Assembly (NCBI GenBank): GCA_003265435.1
Contig: NOXC01000014.1
Location: forward strand, 36,678-100,677
DNA from: Cellvibrionaceae bacterium AOL6
Lineage (GTDB): Bacteria > Pseudomonadota > Gammaproteobacteria > Pseudomonadales > Cellvibrionaceae
Direction: 5' to 3'
Length of the DNA stretch: 64,000 nt
This document shows, piece by piece, positions 1 through 8,369 of the stretch. The first letter of the stretch is position 1. Each line of letters starts with the position of its first letter. Under the pieces are notes generated by a model. That model worked only from the letters and a program-made list of their open reading frames with translations. It was not told the origin of the DNA and ran no database searches. Both the position numbers and the translations under genes were made by a program.

Positions 1-656
1 CAAACGGCCTGTTCTTCGGGCACATTGAAGTAAAAATACGCTTCCATACGTCGGCTGTGCGTGTGCGCCGGCATGGTGTTCCAGATGCTGCCCGGCTGCA
101 ATTCGGTCATGCCCATTTGCAGCTGGCAGGTTTCGACAACCTCATTGATCAGAAGCTGATTGATACGGCGCTCGTTGCAGGTATCGGATGAGCCCAGCTC
201 GAGTACGTTCGCGTCAGACATACCCACTTTCTTGTGCGGGTAGCTGTGGTGTGCCGGTGCCGAATTAATGTAAAACTTTGCAGGCGTTGCGGCGTCGAGC
301 GATTCAAAGCGTACGTCTTTCGCGCCCATGCCAACATACAGCGCTTCTTTCGTATCGAGCTCATAGGTTTCGCCGTCGACGATCACTCGGCCTTTGCCGC
401 CGATGTTGATGGCGCCGAGTTCGCGCCGCTCGAGAAAATATCCCGCTTTCTGTTGGAAAACCGGTTCCAGCGTCAGACTTTTTGTAACGGGCATAGCGCC
501 CCCCACCATGATTCGTTCATAGTGGGTATAGACGAAATGAATTTCGTCCGGGCTGAGCACTTTTTCTACCAGAAAGTGCTTGCGCAGTTTTTCGGTATCG
601 TAGTGCTTGAAGTCATCAAAATGAACGGCAAAACGTTCTTCAATTTTCAGGCTCAT
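1..656 (-). CDS. kduI: 5-keto-4-deoxyuronate isomerase KduI (partial)
   Basis: Isomerises 5-keto-4-deoxyuronate, the product of unsaturated galacturonide cleavage, to 2,5-diketo-3-deoxygluconate in the cytoplasm. The start is an ATG at 656-654. Reading runs off the left edge after 218 codons, so about the last 60 residues of a family of roughly 278 are missing. The cupin zinc motif HTHSRRME is visible, with His198, His200 and Glu205 matching the known ligands; the fourth ligand (a His near 245) lies outside the window. The N-terminal text (MSLKIEERFAVHFDDFKHYD) is typical KduI. It is the last visible gene of a minus-strand pectin set, 41 bp after the GH105 gene, and probably co-transcribed with it. 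Confidence 0.93.
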   Translation of the reverse strand, partial: MSLKIEERFAVHFDDFKHYDTEKLRKHFLVEKVLSPDEIHFVYTHYERIMVGGAMPVTKSLTLEPVFQQKAGYFLERRELGAINIGGKGRVIVDGETYELDTKEALYVGMGAKDVRFESLDAATPAKFYINSAPAHHSYPHKKVGMSDANVLELGSSDTCNERRINQLLINEVVETCQLQMGMTELQPGSIWNTMPAHTHSRRMEAYFYFNVPEEQAV

Positions 657-697
657 AATCTGTTCTCGTCTTCGTCGATTGCGTGGCGCCAGGCGCC

Positions 698-3214
698 TTA
701 CTGCTTCAGCAGCTTGTACATTTCAATACCCGCAAGCATGAAAGGGAAGGTGCCTTTAGGGTCATTGCTTGAGATCTGTTCACTCATGTAATACGTGTAG
801 CTGCCGTCTCGGCCAAAACCCAGGCCGGCGACATAGCACTGGTCTGTCATGCTGATTGAACCGTCGGCATGGACCAGGACAAACTCGTTGATCAGCGCAT
901 CGTAAACACTGATGGCCGTGTCTTTATAGCTCGCATCCAGGTAGCCATGATTCACGGCTTTGGCAAAGAAATAGCTGAACATTGCCGTTGCCGAACTCTC
1001 TCGGTAGTTTCCTGGGGCGCCGGGCTTGTCCAGTACCTGCCACCAAGTGCCGGTAGTGGGGTCTCGCACGTCGATCAGTGCTACAGCGAGTTCATTGATC
1101 ATATCGATAATGGGTTGACGCAGGTCTTCGCGCTCTTCCGGGAAATAGTCCAGCACGTCCACTAGAGCCATTGCCAACCAGCCCACGCCGCGGCCCCAGA
1201 ATTCTGGAGAGAGGCCGGTTTCGCTGTCGGCCCAGCTCTGTTGTTTTTTCTCGTCCCAGCCGTGGTAGTACAGGCCCGTTGCGTCGTCACGCAGGTATTT
1301 GCGTGTCAGCGTGTATTCTTTCAGCACTTCTTCGTAGGCTGCGCCGTTTTCGAAGAGCTGGCTGTACTCCGCGAGAAAGGGCATGCCCATAAAGACGCCG
1401 TCCAGCCACAGCTGCCACTCGTATTTTTTCTTGTGCCAAAACGCACCTTCGGACGTTTTTGGGTGGTCTTCTAACTGGTGACGCAATGTGGCCGCAGCTT
1501 TCTGGTATTTTTCTTCACCGGTGGTCTTGTACAGTTCTAAGACAGCACTGCCCGGCGCAACGGCATCAATGTTGTAATTGCTCAGCTTGTACATGTTAAT
1601 GCTGCCATCATCATTGATGTAGGTCGCCGTCACTTGATTGATCACGTCGCTGTAGCGAGTCTCGCCCGTCACATCACCGAGGCGCTTGTAGGTCAGTGGC
1701 AGCCAGCCGACGATGTCATACTCAAATTTGGGTTTGCGCTTGCGGCTGACATCCCAGCCGTCGTAACGGTAGCTCAGCGTTTTGCGCTCCAACTCAGAAT
1801 CCGCGAGGCGGGTGCTCCATGACAGCGCTTTTTCGGCTGTGAGTTCACCCAGTTTGGCTTCTTCTGAACGCACGGTATCGAGGTGTACGCGAGTGGCTAA
1901 GGTCAGGCGTTCGGCTTCTTTTTCGAGGTACTCAACGAACTCGGCTTTGCTGCTGATGCCGCTCTTGTGCTCGCCTTCCCAGGCCGCGAGAAAGTAGTAA
2001 TCCAACTCGTTTCCGCGCGCGTTCATCGCCGCGACGTAGGATTTCTCATTGTCGACGATGTCGCGAAAATCGCGAACTCGAAACAGGACCGCCATACCGA
2101 GGTGGTCGTCGTTCAGGCTCTGCTTGCCCCAGCTTGCGATATAGGTGTACGCGTCGCCAGTGATGTCCATGTTGCCGACGAGAAATTCGGTGTCTTTATG
2201 TTTCACTACGCCAATCGCCATGGGGCCCACGCTATCGCTCAGGCTCAAGCGTGTATGAACCAGTCGGCTACCGGCGGTCATCGAGAACTGTGCGTCCAAG
2301 TCGACTTTTTTATCGCCAGCTTGCCAGCCGTCATAGTCAATTTTGAAGCTGGAGTAAATTGGCCCGTTGTCGGTGATGGTTGCAGTCCAGTTTTCTACGT
2401 CGCTGACAAGCTCAACCGTGTCGTTTTGCCAGAGTCCGAAGCCACCTGCGCCGAGAGAGCTGCCAACTTTGAGAATGTCCATGCCCCAATCTTGCATGTG
2501 GTGATAGCTTTCATAGCCATCCTGACCGACTTGCTGAAGTACTGGTTCGCTTACATTTTTACCGAAGATGTCGAAGCCATTGCGCCAGTCGAGATACACG
2601 CGATAACCCACTTTGTCGGATTCAATACCGGGGCCTTCGTAGCGTATCCAGTTGGAGTGGTCGGTGTAATGCGCGGGGGGCGTCAGGGTGTCGACGTTTT
2701 TAAAGCTACCGCCAACATATTCCTTAAAGCCTTCGGTTTTGGTGTGCGCTACCCACTCGCCGCCCTCTTTAAAGGAAATTTCGGCCTGAGTCAGTTTTTC
2801 AAGTTCGGCAGGGGACTCCCCTCGGAGTATGGAAACCGGTAGGCGTGTTTCCGGTGGCAGGGTGATGGCAAGCTGCAGACCGTCGGTTTCGCCGTCTCCA
2901 TCAGTATCGACCGCCTGACTGGGAAGCCAAAGGTCGCCACTCTTCGCACTCAAGGGCTCAGCGCCAGAGAGCCCGAGGTCGTAATAGCTGATGTAAACGG
3001 GCTCCATTGCACGTTCGAATTGAGATGGGTTGCCGATGCTGGCGGTACCCACGAGGCTCGCCTCTGAAGCAGCTGCTGTAGGAGTGCTTGTTTCAGGGCT
3101 GCTCTCCGGTGTTTTTGAGCAGGCGGCGAGTGTCAGCGTAGCGAGCAGGGCGCACAGGCCGTGTCGGCGACGCAATGACTGGGGTTGGCAAACATCGTGT
3201 AAGCGTACGAGCAT
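698..3214 (-). CDS. DUF4861 / GH105 unsaturated rhamnogalacturonyl hydrolase lipoprotein
   Basis: Predicted two-domain surface or periplasmic lipoprotein of 838 residues. I chose the ATG at 3214 because an AGAGGAA ribosome site precedes it and it places a signal peptide ending in the lipobox LAAC at the N-terminus; an upstream in-frame ATG at 3304 would bury that signal. After a Ser/Thr/Glu-rich linker, residues of about 60-420 look like DUF4861, a domain often joined to family 105 hydrolases. Residues of about 470-838 form the (alpha/alpha)6 GH105 part, with text such as GWDVSRKRKP, WADSETGLSPEFWGRGVGW and YRESSATAMFSYFFAKAV. Family 105 enzymes remove the unsaturated uronic acid left by pectate or rhamnogalacturonan lyases; here it would feed KduI. 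The fusion order is read directly; exact substrate is inferred. Confidence 0.85.
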   Translation of the reverse strand: MLVRLHDVCQPQSLRRRHGLCALLATLTLAACSKTPESSPETSTPTAAASEASLVGTASIGNPSQFERAMEPVYISYYDLGLSGAEPLSAKSGDLWLPSQAVDTDGDGETDGLQLAITLPPETRLPVSILRGESPAELEKLTQAEISFKEGGEWVAHTKTEGFKEYVGGSFKNVDTLTPPAHYTDHSNWIRYEGPGIESDKVGYRVYLDWRNGFDIFGKNVSEPVLQQVGQDGYESYHHMQDWGMDILKVGSSLGAGGFGLWQNDTVELVSDVENWTATITDNGPIYSSFKIDYDGWQAGDKKVDLDAQFSMTAGSRLVHTRLSLSDSVGPMAIGVVKHKDTEFLVGNMDITGDAYTYIASWGKQSLNDDHLGMAVLFRVRDFRDIVDNEKSYVAAMNARGNELDYYFLAAWEGEHKSGISSKAEFVEYLEKEAERLTLATRVHLDTVRSEEAKLGELTAEKALSWSTRLADSELERKTLSYRYDGWDVSRKRKPKFEYDIVGWLPLTYKRLGDVTGETRYSDVINQVTATYINDDGSINMYKLSNYNIDAVAPGSAVLELYKTTGEEKYQKAAATLRHQLEDHPKTSEGAFWHKKKYEWQLWLDGVFMGMPFLAEYSQLFENGAAYEEVLKEYTLTRKYLRDDATGLYYHGWDEKKQQSWADSETGLSPEFWGRGVGWLAMALVDVLDYFPEEREDLRQPIIDMINELAVALIDVRDPTTGTWWQVLDKPGAPGNYRESSATAMFSYFFAKAVNHGYLDASYKDTAISVYDALINEFVLVHADGSISMTDQCYVAGLGFGRDGSYTYYMSEQISSNDPKGTFPFMLAGIEMYKLLKQ

Positions 3215-3277
3215 GGATGATTCCTCTAAATGCGGCTTTCTTGTGTTCTTATCAGGTCGCTTTTTGGGGGGGTGGAG

Positions 3278-3327
3278 CTGCCGTCTTGCAGCGGCAGCAC
3301 GCAACAGCGCGCCGGGCTGGCGCGCTG
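3278..3327. other. Two GC-rich hairpins in the leader of the GH105 gene
   Basis: Two perfect inverted repeats lie side by side: GCTGCCG/CGGCAGC (3278-3298, 8-nt loop) and CAGCGCGCC/GGCGCGCTG (3305-3327, 5-nt loop). They sit between the putative operators and the GH105 start, so they would be in its 5' untranslated RNA. Neither is followed by a T-run on the minus strand, so they are poor intrinsic terminators. They may end GH28 transcripts or stabilise the GH105 leader. Confidence 0.4.
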
Positions 3328-3344
3328 CGATTTATAGTCTCACA

Positions 3345-3380
3345 GATTGGTAGACCAATCAATTTTATTGGTCTACCGTG
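3345..3380. promoter_or_regulatory. Paired UxuR/ExuR-like operators upstream of the GH105 gene
   Basis: GATTGGTAGACCAATC at 3345-3360 is an inverted repeat with two-base centre AG. A second copy, ATTGGTCTACCGTG (3367-3380), follows with its axis 21 bp away, two helical turns, which would put two dimers on one DNA face. The core TTGGT-NN-ACCAA matches the hexuronate repressor site known from E. coli UxuR/ExuR (TTGGTATACCAA). The likely binder is the FadR-type GntR regulator encoded at 4934-5707; that link is inference. Confidence 0.6.
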
Positions 3381-3395
3381 ATGCGAGCGTTTTGA

Positions 3396-4811
3396 TCAGG
3401 AAGGGTCGAACAGTTGGCCGTTGATGCGCACATTGGACACGTGTAAGCCCTCTACGTTTTCGATAATGCCGGTGGTCTCGGCATGGACGAATTCGCAGTC
3501 GTTCAGGTACAGGTCGACGATAGGCGCGCGGGTAAAGCCTCGAACTTGAAAGACGCGCTTGGCGTTTTCACAGCTCAGTCCGTCGATGTGGATATTGCGC
3601 ACTTGTGGGTCGAATTCGCCGGCATCACCTTCTTCGTAGTAGAAGTTGATGACGATGGCATCTTTCACCGTACCAATACTGTTGTTTCTGAAGTAGAAGT
3701 TTTCGAGCTGGCCGCCGCGAACGGAGTTCGTTTTAAAGCGTATGCCTCGGTCGAGGTCGGGGCTGCTCATTTCGTTGTTTTCGGCAAAGACGTTGCGCAC
3801 GCCACCGGAGATTTCACTGCCTATCACAACGCCGCCGTGGCCCGCGCGCATTTTGTTGTTGCGAATAACCACATTTTCAGTGGGCACACCGACGCGTCGG
3901 CCATCGTTATTGCGGCCGGATTTGATCGCGATGCAGTCATCACCGGTGTCGAAGTAGCAGCCTTCAATGACCACGTTTTTACAGGACTCTGGGTCACAGC
4001 CATCGGAGTTGGGGCCCAGGCTCTCAAGATGCACACGACGCACGGTCACGTTCTCACAAAGTACCGGGTTCAGCAGCCAGAACGGCGAGCGCACGATGCG
4101 GATGTCTTCAATCAGGACATTGGTGCAGCGATAGGGTTGCACGAAGGGCGGACGCAGGTAGTGACCGTCGGCGTACACGCGCTCTTCGACGGGCACGCCC
4201 GCTTCTGCGTCGGCAAACATTTGATCACGCGTCGCTTTCTGCGAGGGGTAACCCTCTTTGCCCCATTCTTTGTTGCCTTTCCAGGGCCACCATGTGTAAG
4301 GGTCAGACTGTCCATCCAGGGTGCCTGCGCCGGTGACCGCAATGTTGTCTTGGCCAAAAGCATAGATCAGCGGAGAGTAGCCCATATGCTCTACGCCCTC
4401 CCAGCGAGTGAAGACGGCGGGAAGGTAGCGTTTGGGGTCGGTGTAGAATTTCAGCGTCGCGCTTTCATCTATGTACAGGTTAACGTCTGACTGAAGATGA
4501 ATAGGGCCCGTGAGGTAGGTGCCACCTTGAACGACAACACGACCGCCGCCGGCTTTATTACAGGCGGTGATGGCCTGGCTGATCGCGCTGCTCGCATCGC
4601 TGGTATCGTTCGCTACTGCGCCGAAATCTCGAATATCGAAATCACGAGCCGGGAAGGAGGGGATGCGCGTATTTTTGACGATCTCATCGGCCTGCTGCCA
4701 GGCATCTTCGGTATTGGTTTTTGGTGCTTGCGTAGCCTTCTGGCTGCTGCACCCGGCGACAGCCACGGTGGCCATGCCCTGAATCATGCGTCGTCGACTT
4801 AGTGAAAACAT
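3396..4811 (-). CDS. GH28 polygalacturonase, Tat-type lipoprotein
   Basis: Family 28 parallel beta-helix pectinase of 471 residues, predicted to cleave galacturonan or rhamnogalacturonan backbone outside the cytoplasm. The N-terminus has a twin-arginine-like SRRRMI motif, a hydrophobic stretch and the lipobox VAGC, suggesting Tat export and lipid anchoring. GH28 signatures follow in order: NSDGCDPE, DTGDDCIAIKSG (the catalytic aspartate pair), GHGGVVIGSE and IRFKTN (the RIK-like substrate motif). An early rhamnogalacturonase-like block (RDFGAVANDTSDAS) is present. It lies between the GH105 gene and the regulator on the same strand, with operator-like sites on both sides. Exo or endo action cannot be told from sequence alone. 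Confidence 0.9.
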   Translation of the reverse strand: MFSLSRRRMIQGMATVAVAGCSSQKATQAPKTNTEDAWQQADEIVKNTRIPSFPARDFDIRDFGAVANDTSDASSAISQAITACNKAGGGRVVVQGGTYLTGPIHLQSDVNLYIDESATLKFYTDPKRYLPAVFTRWEGVEHMGYSPLIYAFGQDNIAVTGAGTLDGQSDPYTWWPWKGNKEWGKEGYPSQKATRDQMFADAEAGVPVEERVYADGHYLRPPFVQPYRCTNVLIEDIRIVRSPFWLLNPVLCENVTVRRVHLESLGPNSDGCDPESCKNVVIEGCYFDTGDDCIAIKSGRNNDGRRVGVPTENVVIRNNKMRAGHGGVVIGSEISGGVRNVFAENNEMSSPDLDRGIRFKTNSVRGGQLENFYFRNNSIGTVKDAIVINFYYEEGDAGEFDPQVRNIHIDGLSCENAKRVFQVRGFTRAPIVDLYLNDCEFVHAETTGIIENVEGLHVSNVRINGQLFDPS

Positions 4812-4860
4812 GTCTCCCTCACTTCGTTATTGATTATCTGAGAACTGACGAAGTAATAGG

Positions 4861-4893
4861 ATAGACCAATGCGCGACAGATTGGTATTACCAT
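4861..4893. promoter_or_regulatory. UxuR/ExuR-like operator pair upstream of the GH28 gene
   Basis: A half-site ATAGACCAAT (4861-4870) and a fuller repeat ATTGGTATTACCAT (4880-4893) sit in the 122-bp gap between the GH28 start and the end of the regulator gene. The second has a perfect TGGTA-T-TACCA core, but its GGT-ACC spacing is one base longer than in the GH105 operators. The shared TTGGT/ACCAA arms and paired layout suggest the same regulator acts here. Confidence 0.5.
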
Positions 4894-4933
4894 GTTGGGT
4901 GGAATGTCGGCACAGTGTGCCGACAGAGAGGGT

Positions 4934-5707
4934 TTAGCCGTTCCCGATCATCGAGAAACGTGAGCGATTTCGCTCTACGCTTTTGCGGGCTTCTTCAATG
5001 GCGGTGGCTTCTGTTGCGTCTAAGAGCTGCTGGATAACCATCGCGAGGTGTTCGCGCATCGCATCTCGCGCGCCGTCTGGATCGCGGCGTTTCAGCGCTT
5101 CGAATACGCGCTGGTGCTCCTCAATACGCGGCTTGGAGCCAGCTTGTCGTACTTTTTCGAGGATTTTGGCTGAGACGGGGGAGCTGTTGCGCAGCGTCCA
5201 CAGCAGTTCACATACTGCCACCAGCGCTTCGTTTTTGGTTGCGCGTGCGATCAGCATGTGAAACTCTTCATCGGCTTTTTCGTAGAGTGGCGCACCGCGC
5301 TCATTCTCTTCGATCATGCGGTTGAGTGCCTGCTCCAGCTCTGCGAGTTCATCCTCGGTGATCATGCTGGCTGCAAGTTCAGCGGTCTCACCTTCAATCT
5401 TGATGCGCGCTTCGAGTATGTCGAACGGGCCCACATCGAGGTGGGTGCTGGTCAGTTCGCCCGGGCTCTCTACGCAAACGTAGACGCCAGAGCCGCCGCG
5501 GACTTCAACGAATCCGCCGATCTCCAGTGCAATGATCGCTTCGCGCACGGTGGGGCGGCTGACATTGAAGCGTTCGGCGAGCTTGCGCTCCGCGGGTAAG
5601 CGGGAGCCTCGGGGGTATTCCCCGTCGGCGATCAGGTTGGCCAACTGCTCCGCTACGCGCTGGTAGAGCCTGCCTGAGTTGAGTTTGGTGCCTTGTGTCG
5701 GAATCAT
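4934..5707 (-). CDS. FadR-subfamily GntR transcriptional regulator, probable hexuronate repressor
   Basis: Winged-helix N-domain with GntR text (LPAERKLAERFNVSRPTVRE, GGFVEVRGGSGVYV), then a helical FCD ligand domain. The FCD metal-site histidines appear in DEEFHML, RIEEHQRVFEAL and AMREHLAMV. Length is 257 residues from the ATG at 5707; a TTG three codons upstream (5716) is an alternative, and neither has a strong ribosome site. It lies among pectin hydrolase genes, divergent from uxaA, and the TTGGT-NN-ACCAA repeats nearby match the UxuR/ExuR site type. A galacturonate-responsive repressor is therefore likely. UxuR, ExuR or another paralogue cannot be separated here. Confidence 0.85.
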   Translation of the reverse strand: MIPTQGTKLNSGRLYQRVAEQLANLIADGEYPRGSRLPAERKLAERFNVSRPTVREAIIALEIGGFVEVRGGSGVYVCVESPGELTSTHLDVGPFDILEARIKIEGETAELAASMITEDELAELEQALNRMIEENERGAPLYEKADEEFHMLIARATKNEALVAVCELLWTLRNSSPVSAKILEKVRQAGSKPRIEEHQRVFEALKRRDPDGARDAMREHLAMVIQQLLDATEATAIEEARKSVERNRSRFSMIGNG

Positions 5708-6093
5708 GGTGGCCAACTTACTAATATGTGTTTGCTGTGTCGCGTTGACTGTTCTGTATTTTGGTCGGGCAGGTTCGCTGCCACACGCTCGACGTGTATA
5801 TCATATTGATATTCGTCGAAGTGCCGCGCTCCATCCGGGAAAACCACGACATTTTCGCGTAAACGGAAGTATAACAATATGTTACAAATCTGCTCAACTG
5901 AATAATTGTCAAACCAGTCATACCAAAATTGATTTGCGGTAAGGCCGGTGACGTGATAGTTTTGCCAAAAATGGCCGACCGTCCCGCTCTGTCATATCGT
6001 ATGAATTGATCAGGCGGGTTAACAATAGCGTAAGGATAAGTGGGTTGGTCTGAATAAGAGTGCCAGGAAGGTCGGCGAAGTTTTAGAGGCATT
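5708..6093. promoter_or_regulatory. Divergent regulator/uxaA control region
   Basis: This gap of about 385 bp holds no credible gene. It contains a 15-bp palindrome ATATCA-TAT-TGATAT (5798-5812), a second inverted repeat TCATA-TCG-TATGA (5992-6004), and half-sites of the hexuronate operator type: ATACCAA at 5922-5928 and GTTGGTCT in 6044-6051. I could not find a convincing -35/-10 pair for uxaA. The layout fits shared control of the divergent regulator and uxaA. Confidence 0.45.
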
Positions 6094-7626
6094 GTGGTGG
6101 CGGTAAAAGTTATAAGGCTTCATCCAGAAGATAATGTTGCGATTGTTCTCGGTGGTCTGCACAAGGGGCAGTTGTTACCGTTCGAGGGTGATATGCTGGA
6201 AGCTCAACAGAATGTGCCAGATCTGCACAAGGTGGCGATTGCGCCTGTGGCGGAGGGCGAGTCGCTGATCAAGTATGGTCAGGTGATTGGCAAGGCTGGC
6301 AGTGATATTGCGCCCGGCGAGCACGTGCATTCGCATAACTGTCTGATGGCGGACGCTCAAAAAGAGTATGAATTCTGTACGCGCGTGACGCCCACGGACT
6401 ACGTGCCTGAGGCGGAGCGAGCGACCTTTCAGGGGTTTCGGCGTCCCAATGGTAAGGTGGGGACGCGCAACTTTCTCGGGATTATCACTACCGTAAACTG
6501 TTCAGCGACGGTCGCGCGTCAGATTGCAGCTGCGTTTAATGCGCCGGGCGCGCTCGATGACTTCCCCAATATAGATGGTGTGATCGCGCTGACGCACGAA
6601 ACCGGTTGCGGCATGCGCTCTGAGGGCGAGGGTTATGATATTTTGCGTCGCACCTTCGAGGGCTACGTGCGTCATCCGAATTTTGGTGGCGTGCTGATGG
6701 TTGGTCTGGGGTGCGAGACGATGCAGATCAATCGCATTCTCGAGCAGAGTGGCCTCAGTGAGTCGAGCACGTTCCGTGCATACACCATTCAAGGTATTGG
6801 TGGTACGCGCAAGGCGATTGAGCAGGGCGTGGGGGTGCTGCGCTCGATGTTGCCTGATGTGAATGCGCTGCAAAGAAGCCCGTGCCCGGTCTCAGAGTTG
6901 GTGCTCGCGGTGCAGTGTGGTGGTTCTGATGCCCTCTCAGGCGTGACTGCAAACCCGGCGCTGGGTTGCGCTGCGGACTTGGTGGTACGACATGGCGGTA
7001 CGGTGATCTATTCAGAGACGCCGGAGATTTATGGGGCTGAGCACTTGCTGACGCAGCGTGCGCAGACGCCAGAAGTGGCAGAAAAGCTGATCTCCCGCAT
7101 TCGTTGGTGGGAAGAGTATACGCGCCGCAATGGTTTTGATTTGAATAATAACCCCTCGCCGGGCAATAAGGAGGGGGGGTTAACCACCATTCTTGAGAAG
7201 AGTCTTGGTGCGCAGGCGAAAAGCGGTTCGACAACCATGACAGATGTATTGGAGTACGCTGAGCCGGTTAAAACCAAGGGGATCATCTTCATGGATAGTC
7301 CTGGCTATGACCCTGTGTCGGTGACTGGTCAGGTGGCCTCTGGTGCCAATGTCGTGGCATTTACCACGGGGCGCGGTTCAGCCTTTGGTTTTAAGCCGGT
7401 ACCCAGCATCAAGTTGTCGAGTAATACGGCGATCTTTGAGCACCTCAATGAAGATATCGATATCAATTGCGGTACCGTTGTTGAGGGCAAGGAGACGCTG
7501 GAAGAGGTGGGGCAGCGCATTTTTGAGGTCGTGCTGGCGATTGCTTCTGGTGAGCTGAGTAAGAGTGAGGCGCTGGGCTACGGGGACGCGGAGTTCAACC
7601 CGTGGAAGATCGGTGCCGTAGTGTAA
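6094..7626 (+). CDS. uxaA: Altronate dehydratase
   Basis: Dehydrates D-altronate to 2-keto-3-deoxygluconate in the bacterial galacturonate pathway. It has 510 residues with an N-terminal SAF-like region (about 1-100) and the long galactarate/altronate dehydratase domain, with NCSATVARQIAAAF, THETGCGMRSEGEG, VLMVGLGCET, AVQCGGSDALSGVTANPALG and FTTGRGSAFGFKPVPSIK. Two GTG codons compete as start (6094 and 6097); the AGAGG at 6085-6089 is better spaced for the second. It is divergent from the regulator gene. No uxaB or uxaC neighbour is present, so altronate formation must be encoded elsewhere. Confidence 0.93.
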   Translation: MVAVKVIRLHPEDNVAIVLGGLHKGQLLPFEGDMLEAQQNVPDLHKVAIAPVAEGESLIKYGQVIGKAGSDIAPGEHVHSHNCLMADAQKEYEFCTRVTPTDYVPEAERATFQGFRRPNGKVGTRNFLGIITTVNCSATVARQIAAAFNAPGALDDFPNIDGVIALTHETGCGMRSEGEGYDILRRTFEGYVRHPNFGGVLMVGLGCETMQINRILEQSGLSESSTFRAYTIQGIGGTRKAIEQGVGVLRSMLPDVNALQRSPCPVSELVLAVQCGGSDALSGVTANPALGCAADLVVRHGGTVIYSETPEIYGAEHLLTQRAQTPEVAEKLISRIRWWEEYTRRNGFDLNNNPSPGNKEGGLTTILEKSLGAQAKSGSTTMTDVLEYAEPVKTKGIIFMDSPGYDPVSVTGQVASGANVVAFTTGRGSAFGFKPVPSIKLSSNTAIFEHLNEDIDINCGTVVEGKETLEEVGQRIFEVVLAIASGELSKSEALGYGDAEFNPWKIGAVV

Positions 7627-7858
7627 CGGCAGTTTCGGCCGTTGCGATTCCTTTCTGATTTCCTTTTATTGTGTCTGTGTGCTCTGGGGCTCGGCTCCGG
7701 AGCGTTTCCATTGCTATCCCCTGTGTGCCTTGCGGCTGTGTTGGTGTCTTAAGGGGCGGGTGGCTGCTGTTTCTTGCTTCTTATATATAGCTACGCGGCG
7801 GCGTGGTGGGGTTGGGTGTGGTTCGAGCGTTTGGGCTGCAATTTAATCAAAGTATCTG
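7627..7858. other. Intergenic stretch after uxaA
   Basis: No gene seen. A weak stem AACGGC/GCCGTT (7625-7643) overlaps the uxaA stop and is followed by T-rich sequence, a possible but poor uxaA terminator. A second imperfect stem, GCTCTGG/CCGGAGC, lies near 7681-7703. Together with the promoter and leader that follow, this makes the 340-bp gap before rpsJ. Confidence 0.4.
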
Positions 7859-7887
7859 TTGACACCATTCGGTGATCTCATTAGAAT
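7859..7887 (+). promoter_or_regulatory. Strong sigma-70 promoter of the S10 operon
   Basis: A perfect -35 TTGACA (7859-7864), a 17-bp spacer and a near-perfect -10 TAGAAT (7882-7887) are followed by the GC-rich discriminator GCGCGCTC. Transcription would start near 7894, giving a leader of about 73 nt before rpsJ. A GC-rich discriminator is the known hallmark of stringently controlled ribosomal promoters. The leader is short compared with the L4-controlled E. coli S10 leader. Confidence 0.85.
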
Positions 7888-7966
7888 GCGCGCTCATTTC
7901 GTCCCGGGGTGGTCAAAAAGCCTTCAGGGGATGATCGTTCTTTAAGAATTTTGGAGTTTAGCTTAG

Positions 7967-8278
7967 ATGCAAAATCAGCGTATCAGAATCCGTCTGAAAG
8001 CGTTTGATCACAAACTGATTGATGCTTCCACTCAGGAAATTGTAGATACAGCAAAGCGTACCGGCGCTCAGGTTCGCGGCCCTATTCCGCTGCCAACTCG
8101 AAAAGAGCGTTACACGGTTCTGATTTCGCCGCACGTTAACAAAGATGCGCGTGATCAGTATGAGATTCGCACCTACAAGCGTTTGCTGGATATCGTCGAG
8201 CCTACAGAAAAAACTGTAGATGCTTTGATGAAACTTGATCTGGCGGCGGGTGTAGAGGTTCAAATTAGTCTGGGCTAG
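7967..8278 (+). CDS. rpsJ: 30S ribosomal protein S10
   Basis: Small-subunit head protein, also the NusB partner in transcription antitermination. It has 103 residues, the usual length, with the N-terminus [19 protein letters not shown] and the family block [29 protein letters not shown] ribosome site lies upstream of the ATG. It is the first gene of the S10 operon here; the usual upstream rpsL-rpsG-fusA-tuf genes are not adjacent. Confidence 0.98.
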   Translation: MQNQRIRIRLKAFDHKLIDASTQEIVDTAKRTGAQVRGPIPLPTRKERYTVLISPHVNKDARDQYEIRTYKRLLDIVEPTEKTVDALMKLDLAAGVEVQISLG

Positions 8279-8369
8279 ATTCCGATCTAGTGTAACGCTC
8301 TGTAATGGGCGGCCATAGCGGGTCCCGGATTGATTGGGGTAGAAGCCCCGTACACGAAGAGGTTAAAAA

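Noticed and set aside
1967..2842. 291-codon plus-strand frame opposite the GH105 gene
   Set aside because: It is antisense to well-supported coding sequence and matches no family. Long antisense frames are common opposite GC-rich genes.
3483..4490. 335-codon plus-strand frame opposite the GH28 gene
   Set aside because: Same reason: the minus strand encodes clear GH28 catalytic motifs, and the plus frame has no recognisable content.
5721..6092. 123-codon open frame on the minus strand between the GntR regulator and uxaA
   Set aside because: It spans the whole divergent control region with its palindromes and half-operators, has no recognisable domain and no ribosome site. Treated as chance.
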